From Avena insularis (lineage: Eukaryota; Streptophyta; Magnoliopsida; Poales; Poaceae), in contig CM042696.1 in NCBI GenBank assembly GCA_023614405.1, forward strand, positions 337,023,211 to 337,087,210: DNA of 64,000 nt, in the 5' to 3' direction. The translations under genes and the position numbers were made by a program. Positions 22,464-33,504 of the stretch are shown here, one piece after another; the stretch's first letter is position 1, and each line of letters begins with the position of its first letter. The notes beneath the pieces were generated by a model, which saw only the letters and a program-made list of their open reading frames with translations, did not search any database and had not been told where the DNA came from.

Positions 22464-24055
22464 TGATACATTGCAAATGTATCTATAATTTTTGATGTTC
22501 CATGCTTGGTTTTATCCACTTTCTTGTGTTTTGTTCCAACTTTGGAGTACTTTTCATATGATTTCTTGGACTAACCTATTAACAAGAGCCACAGTGCGGT
22601 ACTGTTTCACTGTTTTTGGCTCCAGGAAAGTCAGAAAATGAATATTCTCGGAATTGGACGGGACAAAAGCGAAAGTGCCTATTTTTAGAAGGGATCAAGT
22701 GCCAGAAAACGAGACGGAGAAGGGCCAGAGGGCGGCCACACCACCTAGCCACGCGACCAGGCCTGGCCCGCGCCAGGGGGTGGTGTGGCCAGCCCAGGCA
22801 CCCCCTCGGCCTCTCCTTCCGCCTATATATTGCCCTCGGGGCGAAAACCCTAAGTACCCGATCAAAAATCCACGAAAGAGTCTGTAGCCGCCGTCATCTC
22901 CATCCCTAGATCGAGAGGGATCTGAAGCTCTTCCCGGCACCCTGCCGGAGAGGGGAATTCACCCTAGAGGCCTTCTTCACCATGCAAGCCTCCGGTGTGA
23001 TGCGTGAGTAGTTCATCCTTGGACTACGGATCCATGCAGTAGCTAGATGGATGGTTTCTCCTCCTTTGTGCTTTCATGTTTAGATCTTGTGAGCTCCGTT
23101 CATGATCAAGATCATCTATTTGTAATTCATACATGTTGTGTTTGCGGGGATCTGATGGATATTGAGATGCTATTTCAGATTGATTATTGATTCTATCATG
23201 TCTTTGTTATTTGAGATCTTGCATGCTTTCCGTTGATAGTAGCTATCTTGGCCAAGTAGATGCTAGCAACTCCAAGAGTTAGTATTTATGCTCAATAGTG
23301 GGTTCATGCCTCTGGTAATCTGGGGACATGACAGAAATCTCTAAGGTACTAGATGTGTTGTTGCTACTAGGGATAAAACAACAATCCTTTGTTCATAGAA
23401 CAATCATATTGTTTACTTTACACGCAGTTCGTAAAGCAATAATCTGTTGCTTGCAACTTAATACTGGAGGGGGGTCGGATGATAACCTGAAGGTGGATTA
23501 TTAGTCATAGATGCAGTTGGATGGCGGTCTATGTATTATGTTGTAATGCCCAATCAAGTCTCAAAGGAGTCAAGATGATTAGTATATGCATGTATTGCTT
23601 TCTCGGTGTTTGTCAATTGTCCTGCTGTAATTTGTTCACCCAGCATGTTATTTATCTAAGGAGAGCCAACTCTAGTGAACTATGGATCCCGGTCCTTTTT
23701 CTTTACATACAATCTATAAACTGTTTCTGCTTTGTGTTTACTTTCTGCAAACTTTTACTTCTTTCCATTCGATACGTTTAATCCTTTGTTTTCCGCAAAA
23801 CACGGTGAGATTGACAACCTCATCGCAAGTTGGGGACAAAGTTTTGTGGTTGTGTTGTGCAGGTCTCCACGTTGCTACTAGCACCGGTAGTGCGCCCTGC
23901 CAAAGCTCAGCTAGTAACACCTTTGGGGTGTTTCCTTGCTCCTACTGGTTCGATTAAATCTTGGTTTCATAACTAAGGGAAAACTTACTATTGTGCTCAT
24001 CATACCTTCCTCTTGCGGTTCGCAACGAGCTCTACGTCGAAAGTCGAGCGCATCA
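22464..24055 (+). repeat. 3' LTR of the Athila-like element
   Basis: A 1592-base direct repeat of 7377-8957, preceded by aagcttggggatgt and followed by attgc (target duplication). The TATA-like box cctatatat is at about 22822-22830. Confidence 0.9.
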
Positions 24056-24060
24056 ATTGC

Positions 24061-24902
24061 CTCCGCTACGGTTGGGGTAGCTTGGGCTAGACATTGGGGG
24101 TCGATTGTTCCTTGGTGCATATCCTGGTGAGGGGTTGGGACGGTACTTCTGGTGACTGCTGGCTCCAGATTGCTGCATCATGCGACGTTTGTGGTTGTCG
24201 TTTGCCTGATTAATCTCCCCTTCCATCTGAATGGCAGAGTCGACTAGCTCTTCGAGATCCTCGAAGCGAATGTTGATGAGGACAGTCTCCATCTCATCAT
24301 GCAGTCCATTCAGGAATCTCTCTTTCTTCACCTCTGTGTTGATCTCATCAGGGGCGTACCTTGCAAGCGATAGGAATCTATCACGGTATTCCACCACAGT
24401 CATTCTGCCTTGCTTCAAATCGCTAAACTCATCCCTCAGTCTGGTGACTAGACCTTGCAGCACATGGGTGTGGCTGAACTTGGTTTTGAAGACTTCCCAT
24501 GTCATCACTTGACCATGGTTCATGTTACGGATACTAGTCCACCAAGCTCTTTGCATCTCCCGCCAGATAGTGGATGGCGAAGAGAACTTTCTCGTTGTCA
24601 TCAACTCCTGCAACTTCTAAGTTGTTTTCCATTGTCTGTAACCAGTCATCAGCATCTAGTGGGTTTTCAGCTTGGTTGAAGATTGGGGGATTGGTATTCT
24701 GGAAGTTTTTGAGTTTGGGCCTATGGTGATCCTAGTTTCCATGCCCTTGGTTGTTGAGAGCCATCTGGGCGATCTGTTGCAGTGTTGCTAGGTTAGCTTG
24801 GCGTTCTGCCCTGCTTGCTTATCTGTCTACGATGAGATTCTGCAAGATCTGCAGCATTGGGTCTTGCGACGAGCTGCTCCCTCCTTGGTTTCCACGAGTC
24901 AT
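24061..24902 (-). pseudogene. Gag N-terminal and core domain of the chromovirus
   Basis: The likely start is the minus-strand ATG at 24900-24902 (MTRGNQGG). The frame meets TAA at 24819-24821 and TAG at 24732-24734. It continues through the conserved gag segment ENPLDADDWLQTMENNLE, then shifts frame near 24547. The last open part (24053-24613) contains the retrotransposon gag core (TWEVFKTKFSHTHV, DLKQGRMTVVEYRDRFLSLARYAP, RFLNGLHDEM). The Athila-like insertion cuts it before the zinc knuckle, which resumes at 7371. Confidence 0.88.
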
Positions 24903-25148
24903 CTGAAGATTGAGGCAGATAAAGGGGTAAGAGGGAAAGTTCTAAGGTTCATGGTTTTGGTTTCAAAGCTAAAACTTTGAGTTTGACTCAGGTTTTGCAA
25001 CTAGCTTCATTTCATTCATGCAAACAAGCACACAATACAAACACACACCACCACAACAAAGGAAAAACAGATGGTTTTAAGAACCATTCTTCAAGCTACG
25101 ATACAGTGGGACCGATACATCTCATGCTACGATAGTGCTCTAGTTCAT

Positions 25149-25919
25149 CTACTCATTGTCGATGAAGTCGCAGTCCTCATCGTCAGTGTAGAACTCCACA
25201 GCATCCTCCTCCAGAAAGTCATCATCATTGCTAAGGTAAGAATCCATGTCTCCCTGGATGTCTTCACCTTCCTCTTCTTCCTCCTTTGCTGCAAGCTGAG
25301 CTTCTTGCTCCTTGACGGTCTTCTCGAGGTCGGCTACCTTCTTGCAAAGACGGGCGATGGTGCGATCCTTCTTCTCGCGCTGGAGGCAAAGAGACTAACG
25401 GTCCTTGACAAGCAGTGAGAAAGTCTGGGCCTTTTGGGCGGCAATGGCACGGTTGTGGTTGGCGAACTCCCTAGCATTGTCCAATTCCTTCTGGCGATCG
25501 TACAGCAGGAAGTCAAGGTTCTCCACTTGACGCTTCAGCTCCGGGTGACTGGGCATCTCCATTGGCATCCCCATGAAGTCACGTCTTGCATAGTGAGCAA
25601 AACGGGTTCCTTGGAGTTGGTTGACACTAAGGGAACATAGACGTGCGAGAGCTTCATGCATTGCCCTGGATAATCCATCTAGCCAGTTGTTCTCTCTCAC
25701 GGAGAATTGGATTCTCCCGGACATTGGTGCTTTGATGCTTCCTCTAAGATCAGCGGTGAATAGACACTATAAATCTCCTCCTGGGGGTCCTGGAAGTTGA
25801 GCTCCAAGAAACTCCGGATGCGGGCGTCCCAATAACTTCGACAGTGAATCCAGATCCCTCTCAAAGATCAGCAGACCTCCGTTTCCCAACTGGTAGAACT
25901 TGCTAAACTAAGTCTCCAT
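25149..25919 (-). pseudogene. Pre-gag ORF of the chromovirus, coiled-coil protein of unknown function
   Basis: A single 257-codon frame (including the stop) between the PBS and gag, on the same strand. It runs from the ATG at 25917-25919 to the TAG at 25149-25151. Three premature TAG codons interrupt it (25908-25910, 25767-25769, 25395-25397) but there is no frame change. The N-terminal half has a compact region (FYQLGNGGLLIFERDLDSL, then WLDGLSRAMHEAL, then NQLQGTRFAHYARRDF). The second half is a probable coiled coil (ELKRQVENLDFLLYDRQKEL, KKVADLEKTVKEQEAQLAAK) and the C-terminus is strongly acidic. I recognise no enzyme or known domain. Frame retention over 770 bases argues that it was once a real protein of this element. 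Confidence 0.68.
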
Positions 25920-26132
25920 CTACAAGAATTAAGGATGAGGAAATTAGTGAAGTGATCAAGTGTGTCAAATTTGAAGTAGTAATGTAAGAATTTGAGGAAC
26001 ATGAATTTTTGAGAAAGAATGAATTCCCAAGGATAAGAGAGGAAATAGTTTTTCATAAATACTCACTTTGGTTTTGAAATTAAGTTTTTTGTTCAGACGT
26101 CCATTCTAACTAGGGTCTCCTATGGTCAGGAT

Positions 26133-26145
26133 GGCTCTGATACCA
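26133..26145 (-). other. Primer binding site of the chromovirus
   Basis: Plus-strand ggctctgatacca, the complement of TGGTATCAGAGCC (initiator tRNA-Met), three bases from the 5' LTR border at 26149. Confidence 0.9.
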
Positions 26146-26148
26146 ACT

Positions 26149-29100
26149 TGTCAACACCCGGATTTTTAATCCCAGATGCCTGTTATGTCATTCATCGCAA
26201 TCCCAGGATTACCATTTTTGCGAGACATAACATATTGGATATCACAGTACATCATCCATTACAAACCATAATAAGGTCTTACACGAATAAAGGATCTCAT
26301 GATCCAGTCTTAATACAACAAGCAGCGGAATAAATAATAAGCATAGCAGTGGGGTCCATCTTCAGGGGCACAGACAATGCTAACGAAGGCAGATAGTCCT
26401 AGGTATCATAGCCGTCCTGCTAGCCATCATCTTGGTAATATCCTTCATAGTTTGGCCATGAGAATAGCCAGGGACAAAAGCCATGAGTACTGTTTAAGTA
26501 CTCGCAAACTACCACTAACAAGTAGTATGGTTCTAAGTAAAGTGTTAACTCTAGGTTTAACTATAAAGTTAAGTTTGAAACCTAAGCTAAGTTCAGAAGC
26601 AAAGAAAGATAAAATAAAGTTGTAGAATCACTTAAGTGGGAAGCTATTGTCATGGTCACAACCCTGTTGTGGTCAAGTCAAGATTCATCATTCATTTCAT
26701 GTTATTTTGAAAACATATGACAACGAAACAGTATGGCCACTCCAACTGTCCATAACCACGGACGCGGCTATTCGAATAGTTTGACACTCTGCAGAGGTGG
26801 TACACTTTCACCACAAGATTCGATACATTTGTCAGGGATAACCCTGAATCATCATACTTAGTATGCAGATAATCAAACATAACCTTTCCTTTACACACCC
26901 TAGTATAAGCACCTCTCCTATGAGCATGGCCTCCCAACCATGACCATCTGTCATCTTGGGCACTACATAGGTGGACAACATTGAGAGGTAGCCTCAGCTC
27001 AAACCTCTCCCGCGAGGGAACTAATACTAATGCATATAAACTTCCGGCTAAGCCTTACCCAACTCAGGTATTGTGGTTGTATGGTAAATTTGGAATGGTA
27101 TCGCATCCGAATCCAATCATCAGTTTTGTAAAAGGGTCAAGGCTCATGCCTCAACATTTTCATCATCATAAACCATTTGTGTTTCTCAACACATGTCAAA
27201 ACATTTCAATAGAATGACTCATCATTTTAAGGTTTTCACAATTCATTTTCACCAAGTGTTCCCATCTAAAGTGACTCAAGTTTTTATCTAACTCTAAACT
27301 ACTAAGTTAAGAGTGTTCACTAAGGTGGAAAGATGGGATCAATGTCATGCCATGGAATGACATCTAAAGTTATCTAAACAGGTCAAGTTTTATACTCTTT
27401 ATGCTACCTTCAAAACAAGTAAGGGACTTTGGTAAAGTAAAGGAAGTAAAGCTTGGAAAGTAATACTTGGGTTAAGTAATAGTTAAAGTGTTATAACCAA
27501 AGCATGCCTAATGCATCTTGCTTATTTTCTCTAGCTTGCTAACAATAGCTTGCCTTGGTTGGTGCAGTGGTTGAAGTTTTCTTCCTCCTCTTGATAGAAC
27601 GCCTCCTCCTCGAAAGCTTGGTCAGTACTATCGTCTATAAATACATACGGAGTACACAATCACCAAATAATACTTACTAGTCTAATTAGCACTCTAAGGC
27701 ACACATTTGATGATCTATTATCATCACAAGCATCACAAGATTTTATTAACTAGTTTCATTCTTTTTATTTAAGAAAAGTAATTTCTATGGCTAGGGCTCA
27801 TCATCGATGACGGACAGGTTGCCGGCGAGGTCTAACCCTAGCGCCTCGGTGGGGGTGCTCAGGGGGCGTACCAGGGCTCCAGCAATGACGGCGAGGCGGG
27901 CAAATGAACTGGTGGACGATGGCGAGGTCAGGGGTGGTCGTGGCAGCTCCTGGGGTGGTCGCAATCAGCGAGGCCCTTCTCCTCCAGAAGCGGCCAGCTC
28001 CGGTGGAATTCCGGTGACTACGAGCTCGAGCGGCTCCGGGAAGAAGTAGGGACTGATCAGTGGCGAGAGGGGAGGTGAGTGGGATGCAGAATAAGGCTGG
28101 GGGTGGCCTCCTTATATAGGCTCGACGACGGGACAACGCGGCGTGGCCAGGCGATGGTGGCGACATGGCTACGGGCTGCTAGCGGCATGGCTGCGAGCGG
28201 CGATCGATGCATGGTCTCCTGGCGGTGCTCTACGGGGTAATGGTGTTGCTAGGGGCGGTGGCAAACCGTCGGGCGGTGCTCACGCTCTGAGCGGCAGAGG
28301 CGGCATTCGACACAGTGTGCGTTGGATGCGGGTCAAACAACGGCGAACGGGCATGTCCGGGCGGTTCCTAGGTTCGTGGCTGAGCGGTGAGCGCGGGCTG
28401 CGGTCGAGGCGAGGCGTGTGCACGCTTGTAGGGTGTGGCGCTCTGGCGCGTGCTCGGCATGGTGCAGATGCTCTGGGCGCGGTGCTCTACGGCTGGTCCA
28501 CGGCTTGGCTCTGCTCGGGGAGGGGACAAAGGGTCGCGGTGCGGTCCAGTCTAGCTCCTAGACATGGCGAGAGAGAGAGGGGTGGTCTGCTACTGTGTTG
28601 GCAAGTTTGGCCGGCGAGCATGTCCTCGGGGTGGCTCGGCACTACTGCTAGGGGCTAGGGGATGGGGTTCTTATGGCTTGGTTAGATCAAGTGGAGGCAG
28701 AGTGAGTAAATTGAGGTCAATTAGGTGGCAAAACCCTGTAGAAACAGTGAGCTAGGATTAGAGTGTGATTCATGCCTGCCAAGTGTTTGTGAAAATGGCC
28801 GAAAGCAATTTAGTTTTGAATATTGAAAAGATTTTTGGTGGGTGTGTTAGTCATAAGCTTGATCATCTGTGGTTGCTTGGGTTTTGAAAATAAAGCTCAT
28901 TTGAGTGGTTTTTGAATAAGTGGGATCTTCCCATATGAACTAGATTCAATTTTCAAATGCCATTTAAAATTAGTGTTTGAAAGTTTTTGGCAGATCACAA
29001 AGTGGGCCTTGGTACATCATTACATGTACTAGTAAGGGTTGCAAAGATCCACATTTGTCTCTGTTAAGAATTGAGTCCTAGGAATAGCCAAAGTAGGCAT

Positions 29101-29379
29101 GTTGATTAAATGGCACAAATGACCATTCTCTTCTTTTATTCATTTTGATTTGTTTTTCTTTGGGATTTGTTTGGGAATGATCTAGATGATGTTTATTTCA
29201 CCTAAGTGTCATTTTACAAGCAATGGATCACTTAATCATGGCAATTCAAAACAACTCCTATTTAAATGCACACACATATATGAATGCTTTAATAATTTTA
29301 AAATGGAAAAGTTTTTGTTAACCCTAATTTTGATGATTTGGATTTTAATAACCTTGTATTAAAGTTTTGGGATGTTACA
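26149..29379 (-). repeat. 5' LTR of the chromovirus
   Basis: A 3231-base LTR bounded on the plus strand by tgtcaacacc and gggatgttaca (TGT...ACA inverted ends). A minus-strand TATA box, CCTATATAAG, lies at 28111-28120, about 1.26 kb into the LTR in element orientation. The stretch from about 27800 to 28700 is strongly GC-rich and holds long open frames on both strands that resemble no protein. The uninterrupted copy of the LARD-like target is at 29110-29135. Confidence 0.9.
28111..28120 (-). promoter_or_regulatory. Candidate TATA box of the chromovirus LTR
   Basis: On the minus strand the sequence is CCTATATAAG, followed by a GC-rich stretch that would be the start of the transcript. The element reads on the minus strand, so orientation and place fit the core promoter. 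Confidence 0.6.
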
Positions 29380-31065
29380 GGATCTCAATTGACTTAGAAG
29401 TTGGGGAAGTGCTTTGGCAAGACCCAAACTTTCCCTTGGGAAAGGAGTTTTGGAGATTTTGTCCATTAAAGAGAGTAATTAGATTTGGAGCCATAATAAT
29501 TATGGATAATATTTGATAATTCTTGATGGGCAAGGTAGATGGTGTAGACAAGGTGTAGCCAGAATTTCCAACCTTGGGGATTGGAAATCCAACTAGAATT
29601 ATATGGAAAAACAAGGAGTTGGGGATTTAGGGTGATGTTATTTTTATACCACCAAAACCTTGTTAGATCTTGGAGCTTAGAGCTCACCTTGATGCAAGGG
29701 ATAGATGGATACTTAGACCAGGTCATATATATGATCATGGTAGAAGGGTTTTGGATTGGTTACATGTGAGGTGGTCTGGAAGTGATGGCAAACTTTGTTG
29801 AAAATAAGGCGGCCATACGAGATGAGTCATGATGCCTTATAAACCATGTGGGTTTAAGAAGCACAAAGATCCACTTGGAACAAGTGAAGTATATGTTGAT
29901 AGACCTATAATAGTAGAACACAACCATGCAAAGAGTTGGTCCATAGAAGGTTGTATGGTGGTGTGAGCTTCTGTCAAAGTAGGCATGTTGACTAGATTTG
30001 CAGGAATAGTTATTTTCTTGCCTACAAAACCATCAAGAACAAGGGGGTTGGAGGATGATCTAACCAAGGGAAAGAGTGGTCCTTGGTAGTCCTTAGTATG
30101 TTTAACAAGATGGTTCACATGCATTTTCAAAAATTCCCAAGGGTTGAGAAAAGGAGGCATTCAAAAAGGTGATGTTGGAATAGATTCCAGACTTAGCCAA
30201 ATTGGGCAGATTTAGGGTTTTTTACTAGAATGTGGGTGGTGATGATTTTGATGGGTTGCAAGGTACCAAAGCATCATCAAGTGGTTGAGGTTGAAGAGTA
30301 TATTGAGTATAAGGGATCCATACTTGATATTGGTCTTCATTGACTTGGAAGCTTCTAGAAGGGACATCTTCATAATTGATCTGGTGAAAGGTTTTAGATG
30401 GTCACCTAGTATCTAGAGATTAGATCATGATTTGTATTCTTGCTTAGGGTGTGGTGATTTGGAAACCTCTTGATCCTAGTGATGAGCTCCTACAGTATCT
30501 CATACTATCTCTTAAGCAGACCAATCAAGCAGTAGATCAAGGAAATTCATGTTTCAAACAAAGCAAACCTACTACTGGGGTTACCATCAAGCCTAGATTG
30601 AGGTAAGTATGGGTATTCTGAACTGTTGGATTTGAATAAGGTGAGAGTCCTTGGCATTTCTACCAAGAGTAGAGTTCAAAAGCTTAATAAAGGTGTTTTG
30701 GGAAACCTAGAGATAAGAATTGTTGAAGGTTTTGTCTATAAAACATAAGGAGATTATAATAGGTTGCTCTCCATAGTTTAGGGAAATAGAAGCTACTAAA
30801 ATAGTTGGTTTGCAAAGGCTTCTTGGATCAGGTTTTGAAATGCCAGAACATTTGAGAATATGGAAATTAAGCCAAGACAGTTTTGGGAAGTAGCTTTTGT
30901 CAACTGGTGTTGAGGTAAGGAGTATATCTTCTAATACATAATCATAATCATAACATAGTCAAACAACAGGCAAACACTTTATCCCTAAACAAGAAAAAGT
31001 TTTTGTTCCCCCTGATTTTTGCATTCTGGACAACTAATCAGGGTTTTTGAAATTGGGATGTTACA
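29380..31065 (-). repeat. Remnant of a second chromovirus-type LTR
   Basis: No coding signal was found. The right end reads aattgggatgttaca, so in minus orientation it starts TGTAACATCCCAA, the same terminal motif as the chromovirus LTR. Beyond it, 31066 onward is unrelated Athila-like sequence, so 31065 is an insertion border. The left part was interrupted by the chromovirus at 29379/29380 and its remainder lies outside the window. The frames at 29375-30160 look accidental. Confidence 0.6.
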
Positions 31066-31133
31066 TGGGTTGTCTCCCAATAAGTACTTTTCTTTAACGA
31101 ATTTAAGTTAGGCATAAGAAGCAATAAAAAGAA

Positions 31134-31757
31134 TCAAGTGTTCTCAAATGAAGAAGCATTAAGATTAATACCAGAAATATCTTCAACAAGGCAAGGTATC
31201 TCATCCAAATAAGTCCTAGAGGATCCTCTCTCAATGCTCCTGGGTACACTATTTTCATCAAACGGGTTTTTGGAAATAATCCAATCAAGATTCTTTTCTA
31301 TGGCTTCATGCATTGCTACTAGTTTAAAGGGTATTGGTATCTTAGTTTCCTCCCCATGAGGTTCAGTTTTGTTCATCTTTTCTCGTGTACCAACAACATC
31401 TACACATGAGCCTAGCATAATGAAACTTTCAAAGACTTTTCTAGCTTCCTTGGCAACATCATAGAATTCTTTGAGAAAAGTTTCTAGAATAAAATCCCTC
31501 TTTTTAGGGTCCTCAATTTCTTTAAGTTTAAGAAACATTACTTGCATTAAGGGGTTAAGGTTAACAAACCTAGCTTCGAACATGTGAACTAAAGAAGCTA
31601 CAGCAATCTCATAGTTTGGAGCAAGTTCTGCAAGGGATCTATCCTCAATATCCTCATGTTTACTAACATAATTAAAGAATTATTCAATATTATCTTTTCC
31701 AATTATAGAACCACTACCTATTGAAAGGTCTTTCAAGGTGAATTTAGGGATCAACAT
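31134..31757 (-). pseudogene. Athila-like element ORF, gag position, function unknown
   Basis: Start ATG at 31755-31757 (MLIPKFTLKDLSIGSGS), one in-frame TAA near 31677, then open to the stop at 31134 (208 codons in all). The first 200 residues differ from the gag-protease of the element at 9147: a charged, probably helical protein (KLKEIEDPKKRDFILETFL, EFYDVAKEARKVFESF) with no zinc knuckle and no protease core. Yet the last residues, LNASSFENT, are identical to the end of the other protein. The two elements therefore share a 3' coding end joined to different upstream sequences. Confidence 0.65.
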
Positions 31758-31916
31758 GGTGAGCTAAGGAAGAGGTGACAACTATAGAAAGACTTAATTT
31801 TTTTGTGTTCTTGAAAAAGAAACAAGCAAACAAGGCAAAAGTAAACTAAGCAAAACAAAAATAACAGAGTAAAGAGATTGCTTATGAGGGACTCCCCTTG
31901 TGAAGATGTCCTTGAC

Positions 31917-31934
31917 TCCCCGGCAATGGCGCCA
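31917..31934 (-). other. Primer binding site, Athila type
   Basis: On the minus strand TGGCGCCATTGCCGGGGA, close to the PBS at 8968-8985, 11 bases after the LTR end. Confidence 0.85.
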
Positions 31935-31945
31935 GAAAAGTAGCT

Positions 31946-33504
31946 TGATGGCCCAAAATATATGGAGCTCGTTGGGGAACCCCAAGAGAAAGGTATGATG
32001 AGCACAGCAGCAAGTTTTCCCTCAGTATGAAACCAAGGTTTAATCGGACCAGTAGGAACAAGGAAACAACCCAAAGGTGTTGGTAGCTGAGCCTTGGCAG
32101 GGCGCACTACTGGTGCTAGTAGCAACGTGGAAACCTGCACAACACAACCAGAGAACTCTGTCCCCAACTTGCGATGAGGTTGTCAATCTCACCGGTTTTG
32201 CTGAAAACAAAGGATTAAACGTATCGAATGGAAGAAAGTAAACACAAAGCAGTAAAAGTTGATTGAAGATTGAAAGTAAAAGAAAGGACCGGGGTCCATA
32301 GTTCACTAGAGGTGGCTCTCCTTAAGATAGATAACATGATGGGTGAATAAATTACAGCAGGGCAATTGACAAACATCGAGAAAGCATACAAGCATATACT
32401 ACTCGTCTTGACTCCTTTGAGATTTGATTGGGCATTACAACATTATACATAGACTGCCATCCATCTGCATCTATGACTAATAATCCACCTTCAGGTTATC
32501 ATCCGAACCCAATCCAGTATTAAGTTGCAAGCAATGGATAATTGCATTACGAATTACGTGTAATGTAAACAATACGATTGTTCTATGAACAAAGGATTGT
32601 TGTTTTCTCCCTAGTAGCAACAACACATCTAGTACCTTAGAGATTTATGTCACTTCCCCAGATTACCAGAGGCATAAACCTACTATCGAGCATAAATACT
32701 AACTCTTGGAGTTGCTAGCATCTACTTGGCCAAGATAGCTACTAACAACGAAAAGGATGCAAGATCACAAATAACAAAGACATGATAGAATCAATAATCA
32801 ATCTGAAATAGCATCTCAATATCCATCGGATCCCCACAAACACAACATGTAGGAATTACAAATAGATGATCTTGATCATGAACGGAGCTCACAAGATCTA
32901 GACATGAAAGCACAAAGGAGGAGAACCAGCCATCTAGCTACTACATGGACCCATAGTCCAGAGATGAACTACTCACGCATCACACCGGAGGCTTGCATGA
33001 TGATGAAGAAGGCCTCCAGGGTGAATTCCCCTCTCCATCAGGGTGCCGGGAAGAGCTTCAGATCCCTCCCGATCAAGGGATGGAGATGACGGCGGCTACA
33101 GACTCTTTCGTGGATTTTTGATCGAGTACTTAGGGTTTCCGTATTAGAGGCCGAGGAGGTGCCTAGGGCGGCCAGACCACCCCCTGGCGCGGGCTAGGCC
33201 TGGCCGCGCAGCCAGCTGGTGTGGCCGGGCCATAGCCCCTCTCCGTCTCTTATTCTGCCTCCAGGTGTCCCTTGGTAAAATAATGACTTTGGCTTTTGTC
33301 CCGTCCAATTCCGAGAATATTCATTTACTGACTTTCCTGGAACCAAAAAATAGCAGAAAACAGGCAGCCGACACTGTTGCTCTTGTTAATAGGTTAGTCC
33401 AAGACATCATATGAAAAGTACTCCAAAGTGCGGACAAAAGACAAGAAAGTAGATAAAACCAAGCATGGAACATCAAAAATTATAGATACATTTGCAATGT
33501 ATCA
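31946..33504 (-). repeat. 5' LTR of the minus-strand Athila-like fragment
   Basis: 1559 bases, homologous to the LTRs at 7377 and 22464 in opposite orientation. The plus-strand right end is catttgcaatgtatca. Confidence 0.88.

Larger units (their letters stand above)
7377..24055 (+). mobile_element. Athila-like Gypsy element (Sabrina/WHAM-like), split by Copia
   Basis: A plus-strand element starting TGATACATTGC and ending GCGCATCA, with a perfect 5-base target duplication attgc (7372-7376 and 24056-24060). It has LTRs of about 1.58 kb, an Athila-type PBS (8968-8985), a gag-protease frame, and a PPT-like end (aagcttggggatgt) before the right LTR. Without the nested Copia element it is about 8.1 kb. 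I find no RT, RNase H or integrase: after the protease the interior is non-coding. That and the termini recall the Triticeae Sabrina/WHAM group; the family name is tentative. Confidence 0.87.
1..29379 (-). mobile_element. Chromodomain Ty3/Gypsy element, split by nested insertions, 3' end off window
   Basis: A minus-strand LTR retrotransposon. Reading the minus strand from the right: 5' LTR (26149-29379), PBS complementary to initiator tRNA-Met (26133-26145), a pre-gag ORF, gag, protease, RT, RNase H, integrase with a chromodomain, a PPT (about 3653-3668) and the 3' LTR (1-3652, cut by the window). Left and right LTRs match closely: 1-414 corresponds to 28711-29124 and 3404-3652 to 29125-29379. 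Two younger elements lie inside it (415-3398 and 7377-24055). PR-RT-RH-IN order plus a chromodomain places it in the chromovirus branch of Gypsy. All coding parts carry stops or frameshifts, so it is not autonomous now. Confidence 0.9.
31066..33504 (-). mobile_element. Athila-like element fragment, minus strand (5' LTR and gag region)
   Basis: The 5' LTR (31946-33504), an Athila-type PBS (31917-31934) and an ORF (31134-31757), read right to left. The LTR starts TGATACATTGCAAATG as in the element at 7377 and is clearly related over its length, but it is more diverged and ends GGGCCATCA. Sequence past the ORF stop matches that past the gag stop at 11074. The element is cut at 31065 by another insertion; its 3' half is not in the window. 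Confidence 0.82.

Noticed and set aside
27807..28766. Long GC-rich open frames (for example 171 codons at 28143) that could be a gene
   Set aside because: They lie in the chromovirus LTR downstream of its TATA box, exist on both strands, are low-complexity Arg/Gly/Ser-rich and match no family.
29837..30160. Minus-strand 107-codon frame
   Set aside because: No domain, lies in LTR remnant DNA, and its flanks show no splice or gene signals.
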